NCBI GenBank assembly: GCA_940671915.1
Contig: CALNVZ010000174.1
Span: forward strand, 78,728,911 to 78,792,910
Source of the DNA: Paracentrotus lividus
Lineage: Eukaryota > Echinodermata > Echinoidea > Camarodonta > Echinidae
Reading direction: 5' to 3'
Length of the DNA stretch: 64,000 bases
The notes under the pieces are model-generated. The model saw only the letters and a program-made list of their open reading frames with translations, did not search any database and was not told the origin of the DNA. The stretch's first letter is position 1. Each line of letters starts with the position of its first letter. Shown here in pieces: positions 53,101 through 64,000 of this stretch. The position numbers were made by a program, and so were the translations under genes.

Positions 53101-56042
53101 CACCTCAAAACAAGTATTGGAATCCAAATGGAAACACTTTCTGTAGTTTGATATGAAAAGTTATACAAAAGTCATAAACCACTGTGCAAATAAAGGTCCT
53201 TTGAGCTTTAGGGTCGGCTGCAAATCTTTCAATTCTATGAAAATTCTGCAGCGATATCGAAAGAACATCTTGAATCAAATTAATTGAATGTAAATGAACG
53301 CAATAGTCAATATTTAATTGTCTACCCCACTTGGTTTTGATTACATCCAGAGCATGAAAAATTTCATGGTTCTGACACGTACTTACGATTCTAGTTTAGG
53401 AATTAGTTTCCAGCAACTGTTCTTTTTAAGGCAGAGGAAAATGAATTTGAATGAGATTGGTAATGGTGACAAAAACAAGGAACTTTTATGTCCAGGAAGA
53501 TGTTTTAGAGAGCATACTCGTATTCGGCTCTTCGATTAAGACATAAAAAAAAATAAAATTCTAAATTACATACAAATGAAAAGTGTTGAAATAACCTAAC
53601 TGTGAATAAAATGTCTCAACCTATTAATTCTTCATGAGACCCATTTCCAAAAAATACGACATAATACCATGTAACCTTCATAAGAATTATTGCATGACGT
53701 TAAAAGTGCATCTGCATTGTCTCGAAAAAAGTTTGAATGGCAAATTCCTAAGTCATAAAATTGATTCCGGCACATTCAACATTTTCACACGCCACTGCTT
53801 CCTACTAATCAAAGCATTGTTTGCAACTCGTGTGGAAAACAATGAGAATTTAACTAACGACCAATTTCTGTCTTGCGCAATTGTGTGGATTGTCGCCAAC
53901 CATGACGAAACCTCTGAGGAGACGCTCGAGGACTTCTACAAGCATTCCAGGAGGAGTCGAGCGAATCGTCAAGACACCTGCGTTGGTCTAAACTCAATGA
54001 ATACTGCGATTGAGGGGGCGAGAGTACCAGGGAGATATTGTAAAACACTTGCAATTAATCTTATTCTTATTAAAGGGGTAAATCAATTAATGATGGGCAG
54101 GTAATACTTTGTTTTTCTTTATTTCCAATTGAGAGGATGATTGATGAAAAGTCCACCTTGAGCAACCAATACAGAGGTTTTCTCAGGGTTTTTTCAGAAT
54201 TTATTGACATTTCTTTCCCGGGGACATAGTAACGAGGTATTCAAACATCCTGTTAATAAAGAATAAAATACAATATTTCTGATTCAGTTTTTATATATTA
54301 ATTGTTGTTATTTTGGACAAGCAGCTATTGCCAAATTCTCCCACTTTCTAAACATAATTCAGGGATCATTGGTTACTACAGACAATTGATAAAATAAAGA
54401 AAGCTCGTGCTGGGATTTCCCCAACAAACATATGTGCACATATCTTTTTTAAGAGATATTCATAATTGCTGCATCATTCTATTTTTACCTCTCTATCTAT
54501 TCATGGCCCCCTTTAGAAATATTCTGGGCGCTTTGAGAAACAAAAGAGGAAAAATTGTTTTGCGGTGAAACACAGAGAAACGCTTGAGAGATTTAAATGC
54601 GGCTCGTCTGGTTTTCTCCAGCCAATGAAACTCAACCCCGCCTACATGAATTCCTCTTCCGGCATGTAACTTAAAATACTTTACTAATTCCTACCACAGA
54701 ACTAACCAACTTCAAGCCCTTAATAAGTCTCCTTTACCATGATTTGGAATGAAAGCAATTATTTCTATTCATGAAAAGACGGTTTCGTTCACGGATTCAT
54801 TTACACCACAAGAGAACCACAAAAACACTTCTACTTTGGAGAAAATGAATTGAAAAAACAATTGGTGAAAATCACTTGAATCACATGAGAATCCCACATG
54901 ATTTTAAGGAAGACAAAAACACATTCAAAGTATAACGCCACATAACAAACAGAATGGTATAGCCATGGACCTATAACTTTATAGGTCCATGGTATAGCAT
55001 ACACACATTTTATTTAAAGACAAATGATGCTCAGGCATGATATTTTGAATGAGATGTAAAAAAGATAGATACCTATAATTCCCCCATTTCTTCAAGTGCA
55101 GAAAAGTTACCCAATTTGTGGTCAGATTATGCAGCCTTGTAAAACCAAGAACATAATTTTGGCAAAATTTGCTATGCAGGGTAGCAGAAAACCATCCCCT
55201 AAAAAACTGAGGTTTACTCGGAGGTCAACTATAAATAATAAGGTAAACTTAACCAAAAGGTCACATTATTAATGATATCTCTCATCCTATCTTCTCTTTA
55301 CTTAACCACAATAATGCTTCGCACGGTTTGCTTTGTTTAATTGTATTTATTTTGGAACGAGGAATGTGCTTGCTAAAAACCCATATTTGTTATTTTGGGT
55401 AGGTAAACAAAGAACGAGTAACCAATTGCGAAAAGCTGGATATGTTTGGGTAAGATCCACTCAAGCTGGAATTGATTATAACACTTCTAAAACAACCCAC
55501 TTTTTAAAAATATCAATTATGGTGAGTAGAGCACCAAGATAAATGCTGCAGATATATTGATTGAACAGACCTGTCATTACTAAAACATCTTTATTTGTCC
55601 CATAATAAAATGAATTAAAATTAAATCATTGAACTCTCACAAACAAGAATTCATAGTAAAAATGAATTTTCAGTGAGGAAGTTAAAAACTGTGTATGTCA
55701 TGTTGTCTGCTGATATCACAATGGGCGTTAATGTAAAAATATATGAATTGACATCTCCCTCCCCCCTCCATTAAAAACGCCCTTGACTTCAACAGATAAA
55801 AAGATACAAAATAAGAAGAAATCTTTTGGAGTACGTACCTGAGATGCATCGTGGGGGAAGACAGCATCAAAGGCAAACATCTTGGGAGCGGCCACACCCG
55901 CTCTACGCCCTGCCGTGGACACATGACCTGTTAGGAAAGAGGGGTCAAAGAGCGTGACCTGTTTCTTCTTGGTGTCTACGGTGACGAAAGAGGCTGTATC
56001 GTGAGGGTTGCTGGATGGTATCACACGTAGCATCACTTTCAC
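35327..56042 (-). CDS. KIF26: KIF26-type atypical kinesin (5' partial, 11 exons in window)
   Basis: An atypical kinesin of the KIF26A/KIF26B family. Family members bind microtubules but lack normal ATPase activity and act in signalling and cell adhesion or polarity. Exons in transcript order: 56042-55839, 52996-52903, 51016-50819, 50400-50236, 49685-49448, 46382-46220, 44598-40809, 40415-40222, 38408-38262, 37614-37533, 35502-35327. All phases match and give 1,816 residues plus a stop. The motor domain occupies about residues 1-350: KVMLRVIPS strand, P-loop [41 protein letters not shown], then [12 protein letters not shown] and [19 protein letters not shown]. Canonical NxxSSRSH and DLAGSE are both altered, as in KIF26. 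A long Ser/Pro/Lys-rich tail follows, and the end is helical and Leu-rich. Vertebrate KIF26 has several hundred residues before the motor; those exons are not found here. It runs convergently toward CFAP61. Confidence 0.92.
35503..37532. other. KIF26 intron wJ-wK
   Basis: About 2 kb, AT-rich. A G11 run near 35875 and A runs are the only notable features. No gene supported. Confidence 0.5.
37533..37614 (-). CDS. KIF26: KIF26 exon wJ (coiled-coil-like)
   Basis: The acceptor is tggttcag and the donor GAGC|gtaagc. It encodes [20 protein letters not shown] then QGQCPFE, a clear helical heptad-like stretch. Using this donor leaves phase 1, which fits exon wK; reading through would instead stop at 37480. 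Confidence 0.82.
38121..38186 (+). repeat. (GA)33 microsatellite
   Basis: An uninterrupted ga repeat of 66 bp in the KIF26 wI-wJ intron, 75 bp from exon wI. On the transcript strand it is a (TC)n polypyrimidine tract downstream of the wI donor. Confidence 0.97.
38262..38408 (-). CDS. KIF26: KIF26 exon wI
   Basis: The acceptor catcatcag has a tactaat branch-point-like string 19-25 bp upstream; the donor is gtataa. Its 49 codons encode [20 protein letters not shown] and end in PERYSTRPE. The SPSK repeats suggest phosphorylation-rich linker. The longer open frame to a Met at 38459 has no acceptor and is not used. Confidence 0.8.
38409..40221. other. KIF26 intron wH-wI
   Basis: About 1.8 kb of AT-rich sequence with a G11 run at about 38664 and CAA-type low complexity near 38850-38890. 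The 134-codon plus-strand frame ending at 40308 is antisense to exon wH and shows no family features. Confidence 0.5.
40222..40415 (-). CDS. KIF26: KIF26 exon wH
   Basis: The acceptor tag is preceded by a run of at least 11 C residues (minus strand), and the donor is gtaaga. It encodes [40 protein letters not shown] and [14 protein letters not shown]. It ends in phase 0. Motif-free but frame-consistent. Confidence 0.88.
40809..44598 (-). CDS. KIF26: KIF26 exon wG (giant tail exon, 3,790 bp)
   Basis: The acceptor is atttgcag and the donor gtaagt. Its 1,263 codons form a mostly disordered tail: [10 protein letters not shown] and a Ser/Asp-rich start, a Pro motif [11 protein letters not shown], a Lys/Pro stretch [10 protein letters not shown], a long acidic middle, then a strongly basic Ser/Pro/Lys segment. 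That segment holds SRIP (41380-41391) and TKIP (41257-41268). The exon ends [17 protein letters not shown]. One huge tail exon is a known trait of vertebrate KIF26 genes. Confidence 0.93.
44599..45446. other. KIF26 intron wF-wG, right of the tail exon
   Basis: AT-rich intron. No gene-like or structured element seen before the tandem repeat at 45447. Confidence 0.5.
45447..45760 (+). repeat. Diverged 161-bp tandem duplication
   Basis: gttcatcataacaccattta occurs at 45447 and 45608. The following text (tgtcag, acac-ttcc, attcca/attcacc, and gtcaa-gg-atctt at the end) keeps step in both copies. It lies in the KIF26 wF-wG intron. Confidence 0.75.
45791..46008. mobile_element. MITE with tactgtattcg / cgaatacagta ends
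   Basis: The ends are perfect 11-bp inverted repeats 218 bp apart. The inside is rich in ttcgcgg / cgcgaaaa type strings near both ends, a style common in small DNA elements. It lies in the KIF26 wF-wG intron. Confidence 0.65.
46220..46382 (-). CDS. KIF26: KIF26 exon wF (end of motor)
   Basis: The acceptor is ttatttag and the donor gtgagt. It encodes [20 protein letters not shown] and [20 protein letters not shown], the kinesin alpha-4/alpha-5/alpha-6 region, ending in a basic MRKKKSK. Confidence 0.94.
46383..47687. other. KIF26 intron wE-wF, left part
   Basis: AT-rich intron. A gtaggcctacatgtaggcct near 46446 is a short near-palindrome. Nothing else is supported. Confidence 0.5.
47693..48640 (+). 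mobile_element. Solo LTR of an LTR retrotransposon, 948 bp
   Basis: It begins TGTGGCTGCC and ends GGCAGTTACA (TG...CA), and the 5-bp sequence GATAG stands directly on both sides (47688-47692 and 48641-48645). Inside are a GC-rich 5' part, a TATA-like ttataaaatata near 47822 and AATAAA at 48573-48578, about 60 bp from the 3' end. No internal region or second LTR is nearby, so it is a recombined solo copy. It lies in the KIF26 wE-wF intron, antisense to the gene. Superfamily not assigned. Confidence 0.82.
49448..49685 (-). CDS. KIF26: KIF26 exon wE (switch I and II)
   Basis: The acceptor is attttcag and the donor gtaaga. It encodes [20 protein letters not shown], then [14 protein letters not shown] and [18 protein letters not shown]. 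Switch I lacks the SSR of NxxSSRSH. Switch II is DLGSGD, so the catalytic Glu of DLAGSE is absent. Confidence 0.94.
50236..50400 (-). CDS. KIF26: KIF26 exon wD
   Basis: The acceptor is tttcacag and the donor gtgagt. It encodes [20 protein letters not shown] and [15 protein letters not shown], the motor region before switch I. Ends in phase 1. Confidence 0.92.
50819..51016 (-). CDS. KIF26: KIF26 exon wC
   Basis: The acceptor is caaattag and the donor gtgagt. It encodes [20 protein letters not shown], then [20 protein letters not shown]. The GK-T of the nucleotide-binding loop is completed here. Confidence 0.93.
51017..52902. other. KIF26 intron wB-wC
   Basis: About 1.9 kb. A 106-codon plus-strand frame at 52590-52910 overlaps the exon wB border in antisense and has no recognisable motif. 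No other feature. Confidence 0.5.
52903..52996 (-). CDS. KIF26: KIF26 exon wB (P-loop)
   Basis: The acceptor is tttttctag and the donor gtgagt. It encodes [20 protein letters not shown] and [12 protein letters not shown]; the P-loop Lys is in the next exon. The 94-bp length leaves phase 1. Confidence 0.92.
52997..55838. other. KIF26 intron wA-wB
   Basis: About 2.8 kb, AT-rich, with one 14-bp-stem palindrome at 54963-54992. A 156-codon plus-strand frame at 53634-54104 shows no recognisable domain and is treated as chance. Confidence 0.5.
54963..54992. repeat. Perfect palindrome, 14-bp stems
   Basis: ccatggacctataa and ttataggtccatgg face each other with only two bases between, and ggtatag borders both sides. 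A short cruciform-capable site or a tiny element remnant. Confidence 0.85.
55839..56042 (-). CDS. KIF26: KIF26 exon wA (motor start)
   Basis: On the minus strand the acceptor is cttccccag and the donor gtacgt. Its 68 codons encode [20 protein letters not shown] and [15 protein letters not shown]. The F-x-FDAVFP wording is the kinesin block before the P-loop. Phase 0 at both ends. Confidence 0.93.
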
Positions 56043-59000
56043 CTGGGGAAGGGAGAAAAAAAATATGGAGATGATTGTAATTTAATTAATTAATATCTTC
56101 AAAATGTGCATAAGTTATAAAAGAATTAACACCAAAGTATAGATAAAAATCATTCCTGCTCGATATATTTCATGCATTTTCTTTTACTCAAATAGATTCA
56201 CTTGCTGTTACCCCCCCCCCTTTCTTTTAAATCTAGCATTGCTCTACATGTACTTGAACCCTGTTGTTATTTTAGCATGTTTTGGTTATCAACATCTTCT
56301 TATCATGTCAGATAATGATATGTGGGGCAGATTTATTTGATATGCTTTCTTTTGTAAAAAGAGTTGAAGAAACTTTTCCTCAAAGCAGATACAATCTGTT
56401 CATTTATAGCTTTTCTCTTGTTCAAACTATCAATAATTTTCTCTAGGTTATAATGAATAATGTTTCAGTATTTTAGATACTATTTGTTACCAATGTACTT
56501 GCCATGTTGACATGAACTGGAATTAAAAAAGAATTAACCTAACTAGTTGAGGAAAATGATCATGGCTGATGGATTTCATGTAAAAGATTCTTTGAGCATC
56601 CTCAACTGAATCAATCATGATACGATCAGAGTCAATTTTTCTTCTGTAAAGCTTATTCAGTTACAGACCTCACAAACACAAAGGCTGTTTGGATAGAAAT
56701 GACATTGGCAATCAGTCTCTCCTCTATCCCCAATTGATCACCTTAAAGTGGTAAAGTGAGTACATTCTAGAGCTCAATTACATCTACGTTGCCTAAATTT
56801 CAAATGCAAAATTGATCAATTGTACGACGATCTTTTCTTGGCCCTGTTTTCATATGAGCCTGGGTCTGATAGCATCGGCTTGGCTGTCGCCACACTGACT
56901 ATGTCTGCCAATTGTGTGTGATGGTTAGGCTATGGACATGAAGCTCAAAGCTTTTCATGAATTAACCTCCCGACAGACGGCGACGAGAGATTGAAAAGCT
57001 TAGTCCAATGGGGCTATCATCATTTCCATTGTGTTGGGGTTGTATAATGGTGAATGGGGTTGTAGCCTACTAGGTCTTTGAACCTCTCCTCCACAACACA
57101 GAGAGCTAGCCCTCTGTGGCTTTTCAAAATACTGGTAATATAAGAAAATGAACTCGGTTTCAATTTCTAATACGATTCATCAAACGTGGGGAACTCCAAG
57201 CGACACAACAAAACAAACCCTGGCCTAGATCAGCAGAGTTATAGAATAATATTCATACACAACTACACAATTCGGCATGCAATTGTTCTCACAAAGAACC
57301 ATTTATTTCACCATTTTTCTTCTATTTCTATTAGGGCTCTGTTCAAGACCTATCGGGCGTATCCTCTGGATTCTTCCCAAACTTTATTGAAATATCCCCT
57401 TCCCATTTGGACTCCCTGTTCCATTCCAGAGAGCAGGGAGTAGATCTTTTGTGGTGGGTTGGTGGTGCGAGTCGTGAGCGGCAAGTGCTGATCAGGGCAA
57501 CTCATTAATCATCAAGGTTTGACAAGATCAAAGGACCAAACGCCGGCACCAGGAATTCTTCTTGCGTGAAATCAGTTACGTTTTGGTCCAAAATTGAACT
57601 CTATCCACCCAAAAATCAACCATGATCATATATGGCCCAAACCAACAAATTGCTGGTTTATTATTCATGATGTACCAGTGCATCCAACTTGTTGTCACAT
57701 GTTTAAAGAATTGTGATTATTTAGGTCAACAGCTGCTGTTCTCTCAAAAGAAAACAATAAATATATGAATCAAATGAATTCAAACAATTTTTATTTTGAC
57801 TTTTCCAAACAATGTCAACCCTCTTTCACTTCACTTTTCAATAAGTTTCAAAAGTCAGGAAGGTAATTCAAGGAACAAAAGTGTAATCTTTCGTGTGCAG
57901 CATAGTACCATCCTCTTCGTTCAACATAATCCTGTTAAATTTACCCTCTTGCCAAAATACTACAAAGGCTCAAAGAAATTTTAAAACCATTAACACTATC
58001 TCCTGACCTCTCATTCCAAACATCACATATTATCACATACCATGCTTTGTATTTGCTATCTTTGGTATGATTTAGCACAGTTTTCAAGAACACATTAGCA
58101 ATTTAGAGGATTTAAATGCGGTGTCGCTCTTTTTGAAGTATTATGATTACAGGATCAGAATTGTTGAAGATGTCATCATTAATTTAGCATGATGGGCCTC
58201 ACAAGACTTTCTATATGATAAAGCTACAATGCATTTTACTGTAAAATGTGGATTGATTGTGTAAATTGTGAGGTATGGGCTGTCAAGGCTTAGCTTGAAG
58301 CATGTCTTGTACAGTCCACTGATGGTGTACGCATGCATTGTGACTTGATAATTGTGTCTTTGATGAGAATGCCCACTTTGTCGAGATGCAAGGTTTTCTA
58401 TCAGGATGATGGTATGTCTAAATAAGTTAAACATTGGAAAGTGACAGCAAAGCCTAATAGCTATCTAACAGGGCTACTTCATCAAAACAGGCATGACAAT
58501 TGTAACAAAATTGAATAATAGAAGAAAAGGAAAGAGCTAAAGGGAAATGGAAAGAAAGATGAAGAAGAAATACATAATTATGTCTATATTTTTTTTTTAA
58601 ATAGAGCTTTTGGGAGGAAACTTGGCATAAGTGGTTTTATTCCCCCTGATTGTCATGATATGGACACTACTTTTTTTCTTTATTGTTGTCTACATTTTCT
58701 TGTATAAATGTTTTTGCCAGTGAAAAAAAATGTAAAAAGGAAATTAAACAGAGAAGGAATTCTTCAAATCTAGGGTCTCCTCTAGATAGTTTAAATTTCA
58801 ATTTGAGAATAGATAAACACTATTTTATGAAATGAAAGTAGATTTTCAAAACAGAATAATATTTGAATATATTTTCATAGCACACCATGCTGATGGTACA
58901 AGCCTCACTTATAATAACATCGGACAGCACGTCAAGAGACTGTCAGAAAGATAACATTATTATCCACTGAGGAGGACCAGCCCGCCTTCCCCCTGCCCTT

Positions 59001-62000
59001 AGGCTGTATATGATGCAATGTTTATGCAGATAAACAAGACATGTGTTTCTCTCAAGTTCAAGGAAAAAGACAGAAGGGATGATGAAGATGACGAGATTAG
59101 ACACACCAGATAGATGCCACCCGTTTTGAGATGAGCTATCGGCGCAATCCACGCTACATCAATCGTTCCAAGGCAAGATTACTTGTGTCGCCATCGCTGG
59201 ATAGGCGTGAATCACGGCGAATGCTTTATCGCCATGCCGCTGCAAGCCCCTGTGCAGGGCTGGAGGAACGTGTGCGATAATGCACCCTGCGAACAAGTTC
59301 CAAAGAAAAGACGGGAGAGAGAAAGTGGGGGAACTACTCCGCTACCGCGTCATATGAGTCATATCAGTCAATCGTTGGGGTAACCCTCGCGAGTGCGAGA
59401 AGCGAGCTAGACGGATCAATGTAATTCACTCTGAGTAACTCGGTTTTCAGAGTGTTAATGCAATTTCCACTTGTTAATCGAGTTGGACGGAATTGCCCAG
59501 AAGCATAAATGTTTATGATTCTCTATTTCTTCCCCATCCTTCTCCCTTTCCCCTTCTCTCTCTCTTCTCTTTTTCCAGTGAGGGTGGATATATTTGACCC
59601 CAGGAGAGACACAAATCCTCAATCTGGCCCTCAGGGATCACTAAACCAGCCCTCTTACATGGTCATCAAGCCTCTTTACAGCAGAAGTTCATCGGATGGA
59701 GCGTTCCAGTACGCTAAGATTACAAGTGTTTTATCTATTGAGGCACTTTACCTGCTGCCCGCACAGGTCATCGTGTCAACAGGAATTAACGAGGCTCAAG
59801 CAAACACACTTGCTAAATGAATATTTATCTATTTCTAGTAACAACTTTAAAGAGTAAAATTTAAATAAAAGCAATCATATCATGTCTTTATTCACGATCA
59901 TCTTCTATCAATTGTAGCGTTTTTCACAGAAAAATAATAGTGCGGCAAGTTAATTTGATTATGCTAATTTATTACTAGTTACACACCAAGATAAATTCAG
60001 AGAAGCATATAAAATTAATTTTTGGGGATTAAAACAAAAATTAGAACGATAATGTTTTCACATCTTCATCTGATAGGCATGTACTCAGAATGAGTAGAAA
60101 ACATGTCTGCTTTAACTGTACAAGACATGTATTTATATAAACCATGTTATTTCAAGAGACGATCATTGCAAACATATCTATTGAAATATGAAGCTAATAA
60201 TATTTTATGGCAACATCACCATACTCGTTAAATTTTGCCCTCACAAATTTCTCCAACTAATTCCAAATAGCAAAAAATGTATGAGCGAAATATATGGCTA
60301 AATTTTTTGCCTGCTTGATGGCCATTTCAGCTACAAGTCATGCTCAATCCCCCCCCCCCCAAAAAAAAAAGCGCACAGAAATAACATTTTGTAACTTGTC
60401 TTTCATTAGAAGTGCATTTAATTATCATAAGTCACCAGTTATTAATTTTTTTATTTAAAGGATACACTATGTCTGCACCTTTTTTGACTTCATTCCTCTT
60501 TGAAGTATTACTATGATACCATACTTAACGCTTAACTGGAAAAACTGGAGCAATGAGAAATACATCTAACCCAAAAGCAAAAAGGGCATTAGCTCAAGTA
60601 ATTTTAAGCAGAATTAATGTCTTTCTAGCTCCAAAAACATAATAGTTGATGGTTTGAACATGAATATAGGATGAGAGAAGGTATTAAAGCTTTAGGGGGT
60701 ATGTGAGGATCGTTGTGCATTTGGATGGGCCTTTTTAATTGCCCCTAGCACTTTACGATAATGCATGCTCAAATGATCATCACATAATTCCCCCCTATAT
60801 TCTGAATCACACCCTTCCTCTGCTATTTCAGCCCCCTATAGACAGGGATTGCACCCTACTCCTCATCGTCGTCGGCAGGGGTGAAAGTACAACGAACCTA
60901 TCACCCAAATTCTTAACGCATCTTTGATTTTGCTGTCCCACACTAAAAAAAAAGAGCTTTTTCTTACCTACATGTACTTCTCATATATCCTACTTTCCTT
61001 GTTTTGTATTTGTCATGTAGATTGTGCTTATTGTACCTTGTAGATTTTTTTTTACAGCTAACCAAAAGTATTCGAGAAGCATAAAGATTTTAATACAGAA
61101 TAATGTGGGAAATTAAGACAAGGAAATAATTTTCTCTAAATTGCATTAATAATCTGCGTGTGAGCATGTAAATAATCTGAAAAATTAATGGTAATGATAT
61201 TCAATGACAATATTCAGGCATGCAATCCAATTAGTTAAGAGTAGGTATTAGAAATCAGCAGCTCCATTTTTCTTTATGACCAACTGCTAATTTAGACCAT
61301 TAAAGACAATAGAAATGATCAGTGAGATAATGGGACAGAGTTTTAATAATGCAAACAATAATTGTAGTATTACCATTTGTTAATTGAACAGGAAAATTAG
61401 CCCCAAAGAATGTAAGAATTTATCTGCGTTGAAGTGTATTGCTCTGACTATTATCATGGTATGCTCAGTCAGCATAAAACATACCTATCTCCTTCTACTA
61501 CTGACTCACGCTGCGTATCCGTGTATTAGGAATTCCCATGATAGCCGGAAATAAGGGAGTCTTTGGCTAATCATCTAATTCAATTTGTGTCAAACAAGTG
61601 GTTTTGGTATATACTTGATGGGCAGGAGTCCCCTACCCCCCCCCCCCCCATATCTCCTTCAAATAAATTATAAATACAAAGATGAGCCGACATGGCAATT
61701 ACAAACATCATATTCCTCAAATCGAATCCCTCACGCTGGGTTTGTACAGCACAATAGGACTAGGAGAGAGGTTTGGTAGGTGAACGCATATTGCGTGTAG
61801 CAGATGTTAAGCGATCTCTACAGCACTAATTCCTCAAATTGGACGCACCCAGTCTCTGATCTTCTGGTCCAGAGAACGCATTTGACGCGATCGGCCGGGC
61901 AATTTCACTCGCTAGGCCGGATCTATACCATTTCATTAAGGCTGGACATCGTCATAACATATATACAAAGGATGCCTCATCCATACGCTGGGAGAATCTG

Positions 62001-63190
62001 ATGTTATACGTCATTGTACGGGAATAGATCGGAAGGATTCTCCAGGCTAATCTTTTCCTTCTCAATTACACATTACATTTATCTCTAACACCTCTAAATC
62101 CTATAACTATAATTTGTATTCAATACGTAGAAAATCAACTTAATTTGAAGCCTTTTAAAACTCAACTGAAACCTGAATTCATCAATGATTTAGTTCCATT
62201 CTTGGCGTACAATGCACAAAAGTTTAGACATTTTTCAAATTTTATTTTTTACTCTAACTCATATGATACTCATAAAGTGTAATCATTCTTTTTAGCTAAG
62301 GTCAAGATGTATTCATTTATATTATGTCATCAATTATAGTCAAATATAATTTAAGTTTGCAAAGCATTACTTTCCACATCTGCATCCTCTCATATCCCAA
62401 ACACAAGTTTTTTTTAGCTTTTTCCAGCAATCCAATTAAACACATGGAGGACAGAGAAAGTTTCAAGGGAGCAATGTTGGATTTCTCTTTGTCGGAGACC
62501 GCGCTATTGTACTACGGTGTCGGTTTCTACACCAATGAGAATCGCTGCCGACCTTGATGGCAGACTCGGTTATTATTAATTGATAAGATCAACAGGAGGA
62601 AATCATTATCATCAGATCGTTTTTATTCCTCCTATTCATTCCTCCCCCCCCCCCTGCCATCTCTAAAAAGGAAATTCACATTTTCTTTAAAGCATGGGGC
62701 ATCTTATGCATTATTATAAATTGATAAAATTAAATAAGTTTATGAACACAAAGTTAATTACATAACGTCAAGATTTACTGTGGATAAAATAATTGGTTTT
62801 CCCACACCAGTTATACATGTAAGTATTACGGAAATCTTTTTGTACATCTACCTTGAAAAAGTAAATGATTTGCCTTTGGCTGTCTTAAAAATAAGATTAT
62901 GACAACAATTTCATGACCTCCTTTTCTTTGTCAAAATGCGAACACTCAACAATATGTTTCTCCTTCGCAATCAATAAAGCTGAATGTTGATGCCAATTAA
63001 TAGGTACTTGTGAGGAGTGCTGATCGTGTTTACACAGAATAAATGTTTGTTGTGAAAGTAAAACCCCGGAAGCCGAATAGCACGTCTTTTATTCCTGTCT
63101 GAATACATAGCCTTCTTAAAATCCAAGTCGACCTAGAAATATGAAACATGCAAGCTTGTAAATGAAGAATCGGTAATGAAAGGTGACAGT
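56043..63190. other. KIF26 upstream region (intron or 5' flank), no exon supported
   Basis: About 7 kb upstream of the first KIF26 exon seen. I looked for a minus-strand exon that joins in phase 0 to exon wA and encodes the KIF26 N-terminal extension, and found none I can support. Homopolymer C runs occur near 56211, 60351, 61637 and 62645. A GC-richer patch at about 59130-59420 has no family-like reading. Confidence 0.45.
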
Positions 63191-63195
63191 GTCTG

Positions 63196-63551
63196 AATAT
63201 GAAAGTAACTCAAGATTTCCCATTCTTCTTGGTAAGTTCTTGGTGGTGTGTGTGGAGATTTTAATACAAATCTGTATGTTCAGTTTAGGCATGTTCAACA
63301 CCATTTAGTGTGAAATGTTTTTGGTCGGTAACACCACATGTAAGAGGTTATGTTGGCTCTGACCTAGAATTTTATCCCTAAATCTGGAAGCAACTCAAGA
63401 TTTCATAAGCATGTTAGTGTGGAAATTTGAATAGAAATCTGAATGTTTGATGTGGGCATGATGGACACCATTAGCGTGAAATGTTTCACATTCATTATCA
63501 CCACATACAACAGTGTCATTATTAGTTAGGTTGGCTCTGACCTAGAATCAC
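63196..63551 (+). repeat. Diverged tandem duplication, about 180 bp
   Basis: Two units share aactcaagattt, gtgtgga-attt-aata, aaatctg-atgtt, acaccatt-agtgtgaaatgt and ttggctctgacctagaat. They begin near 63205 and 63388. A further partial copy may precede at about 63126 (cgacctagaa). Confidence 0.75.
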
Positions 63552-64000
63552 GACCCATATTTAGGTGGTCCTGTGGCATTCTAGCACTGCAGAGCCTGAC
63601 CGGGTTGGGGTAGGGTGACTCACAGGAGACTTTCACTGCTTAATCTTGACGAACAAGAACCGAAGAGGCAATCTACGACAAGATTCTTGGGCGATTTCAT
63701 CATTGATTATAAATGGCCTAGTTTAAGGACAGAGTGAAGAAATCATATTTCATCTTGTCGTGTCTTAACCTGGGATTTGAAAGACGATACGAGAGGTGTG
63801 CGTAAGATGAGAAGGTGATCCGCTTGCTGGCACAGGTAAGAGGAGAACGATTTAGTGAACAGGTTGTAGTTTTCCTACAAGACCCTCAATGACTTCGTAA
63901 GACTGTAAACAAATGCAAGCGTTCACCAAATGAAAATAAGAATGATCATACAGCCTTTTGAATTAACTCTTTCCCAAATTATAATCATCTAGTAAATAAT

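Noticed and set aside
53634..54104. 156-codon plus-strand ORF, the longest unexplained frame
   Set aside because: No domain, signal peptide or splice context was recognised, and codon use resembles intron sequence. A protein search and RNA-seq would be needed to revive it.
59509..59820. 103-codon plus-strand ORF preceded by a good acceptor-like tract
   Set aside because: No conserved motif on either strand and no partner exon in phase.

Overview
The window is animal genomic DNA: two large genes with many GT-AG introns, one single-exon receptor gene, AT-rich introns and many transposon remnants. A sea urchin, or at least an echinoderm, is most likely. The reasons are an intronless Toll-like receptor, a foldback element with 15-bp-repeat arms of the type described as TU elements in sea urchins, and tRNA-type SINE and MITE families familiar from marine deuterostomes. 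The species cannot be fixed from the sequence alone.

Layout. (1) Positions 252-25873, + strand: the 3' twenty-two exons of CFAP61, a radial-spoke/calmodulin-and-spoke-complex protein of motile cilia. The exons join in one open frame of about 1,125 codons; the N-terminal exons lie upstream of the window. (2) Positions 10585-13404, - strand: a complete single-exon Toll-like receptor (939 aa) nested antisense in one CFAP61 intron. (3) About 25.9-32.9 kb: CFAP61 3' UTR, then a repeat-filled gap with several MITEs, two diverged tandem arrays, a 3-kb element with long inverted arms, and microsatellites. (4) Positions 35327-56042, - strand: eleven exons of a KIF26-type atypical kinesin, with a degenerate motor domain, a 3.8-kb Ser/Pro-rich tail exon and a C-terminal coiled-coil-like end. 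CFAP61 and KIF26 are convergent. The KIF26 5' exons are not seen and probably lie to the right of the window. (5) 56.0-64.0 kb: upstream intron or 5' flank of KIF26, with no coding exon I can support and one diverged tandem repeat near the right edge.

Mobile DNA explains much of the intron length. The most complete pieces are a 3.5-kb foldback element at 19205-22738 flanked by an 8-9 bp target duplication, a 948-bp solo LTR at 47693-48640 flanked by GATAG, a SINE at about 18805-19105, and a 2.96-kb inverted-arm element at 28887-31851 bounded by TTAA.

The genes do not form a pathway: one is a cilium component, one an innate immune receptor and one a cytoskeletal signalling kinesin. I found no CRISPR array, no rRNA and no free-standing tRNA gene. 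The items most worth a second look are the nested receptor with non-canonical TIR Box 1 and Box 2, the foldback element with elements nested inside it, and the 151-bp tandem repeat carrying DR1 nuclear-receptor-like hexamers directly upstream of a CFAP61 exon. I did not find a clearly new biological system.
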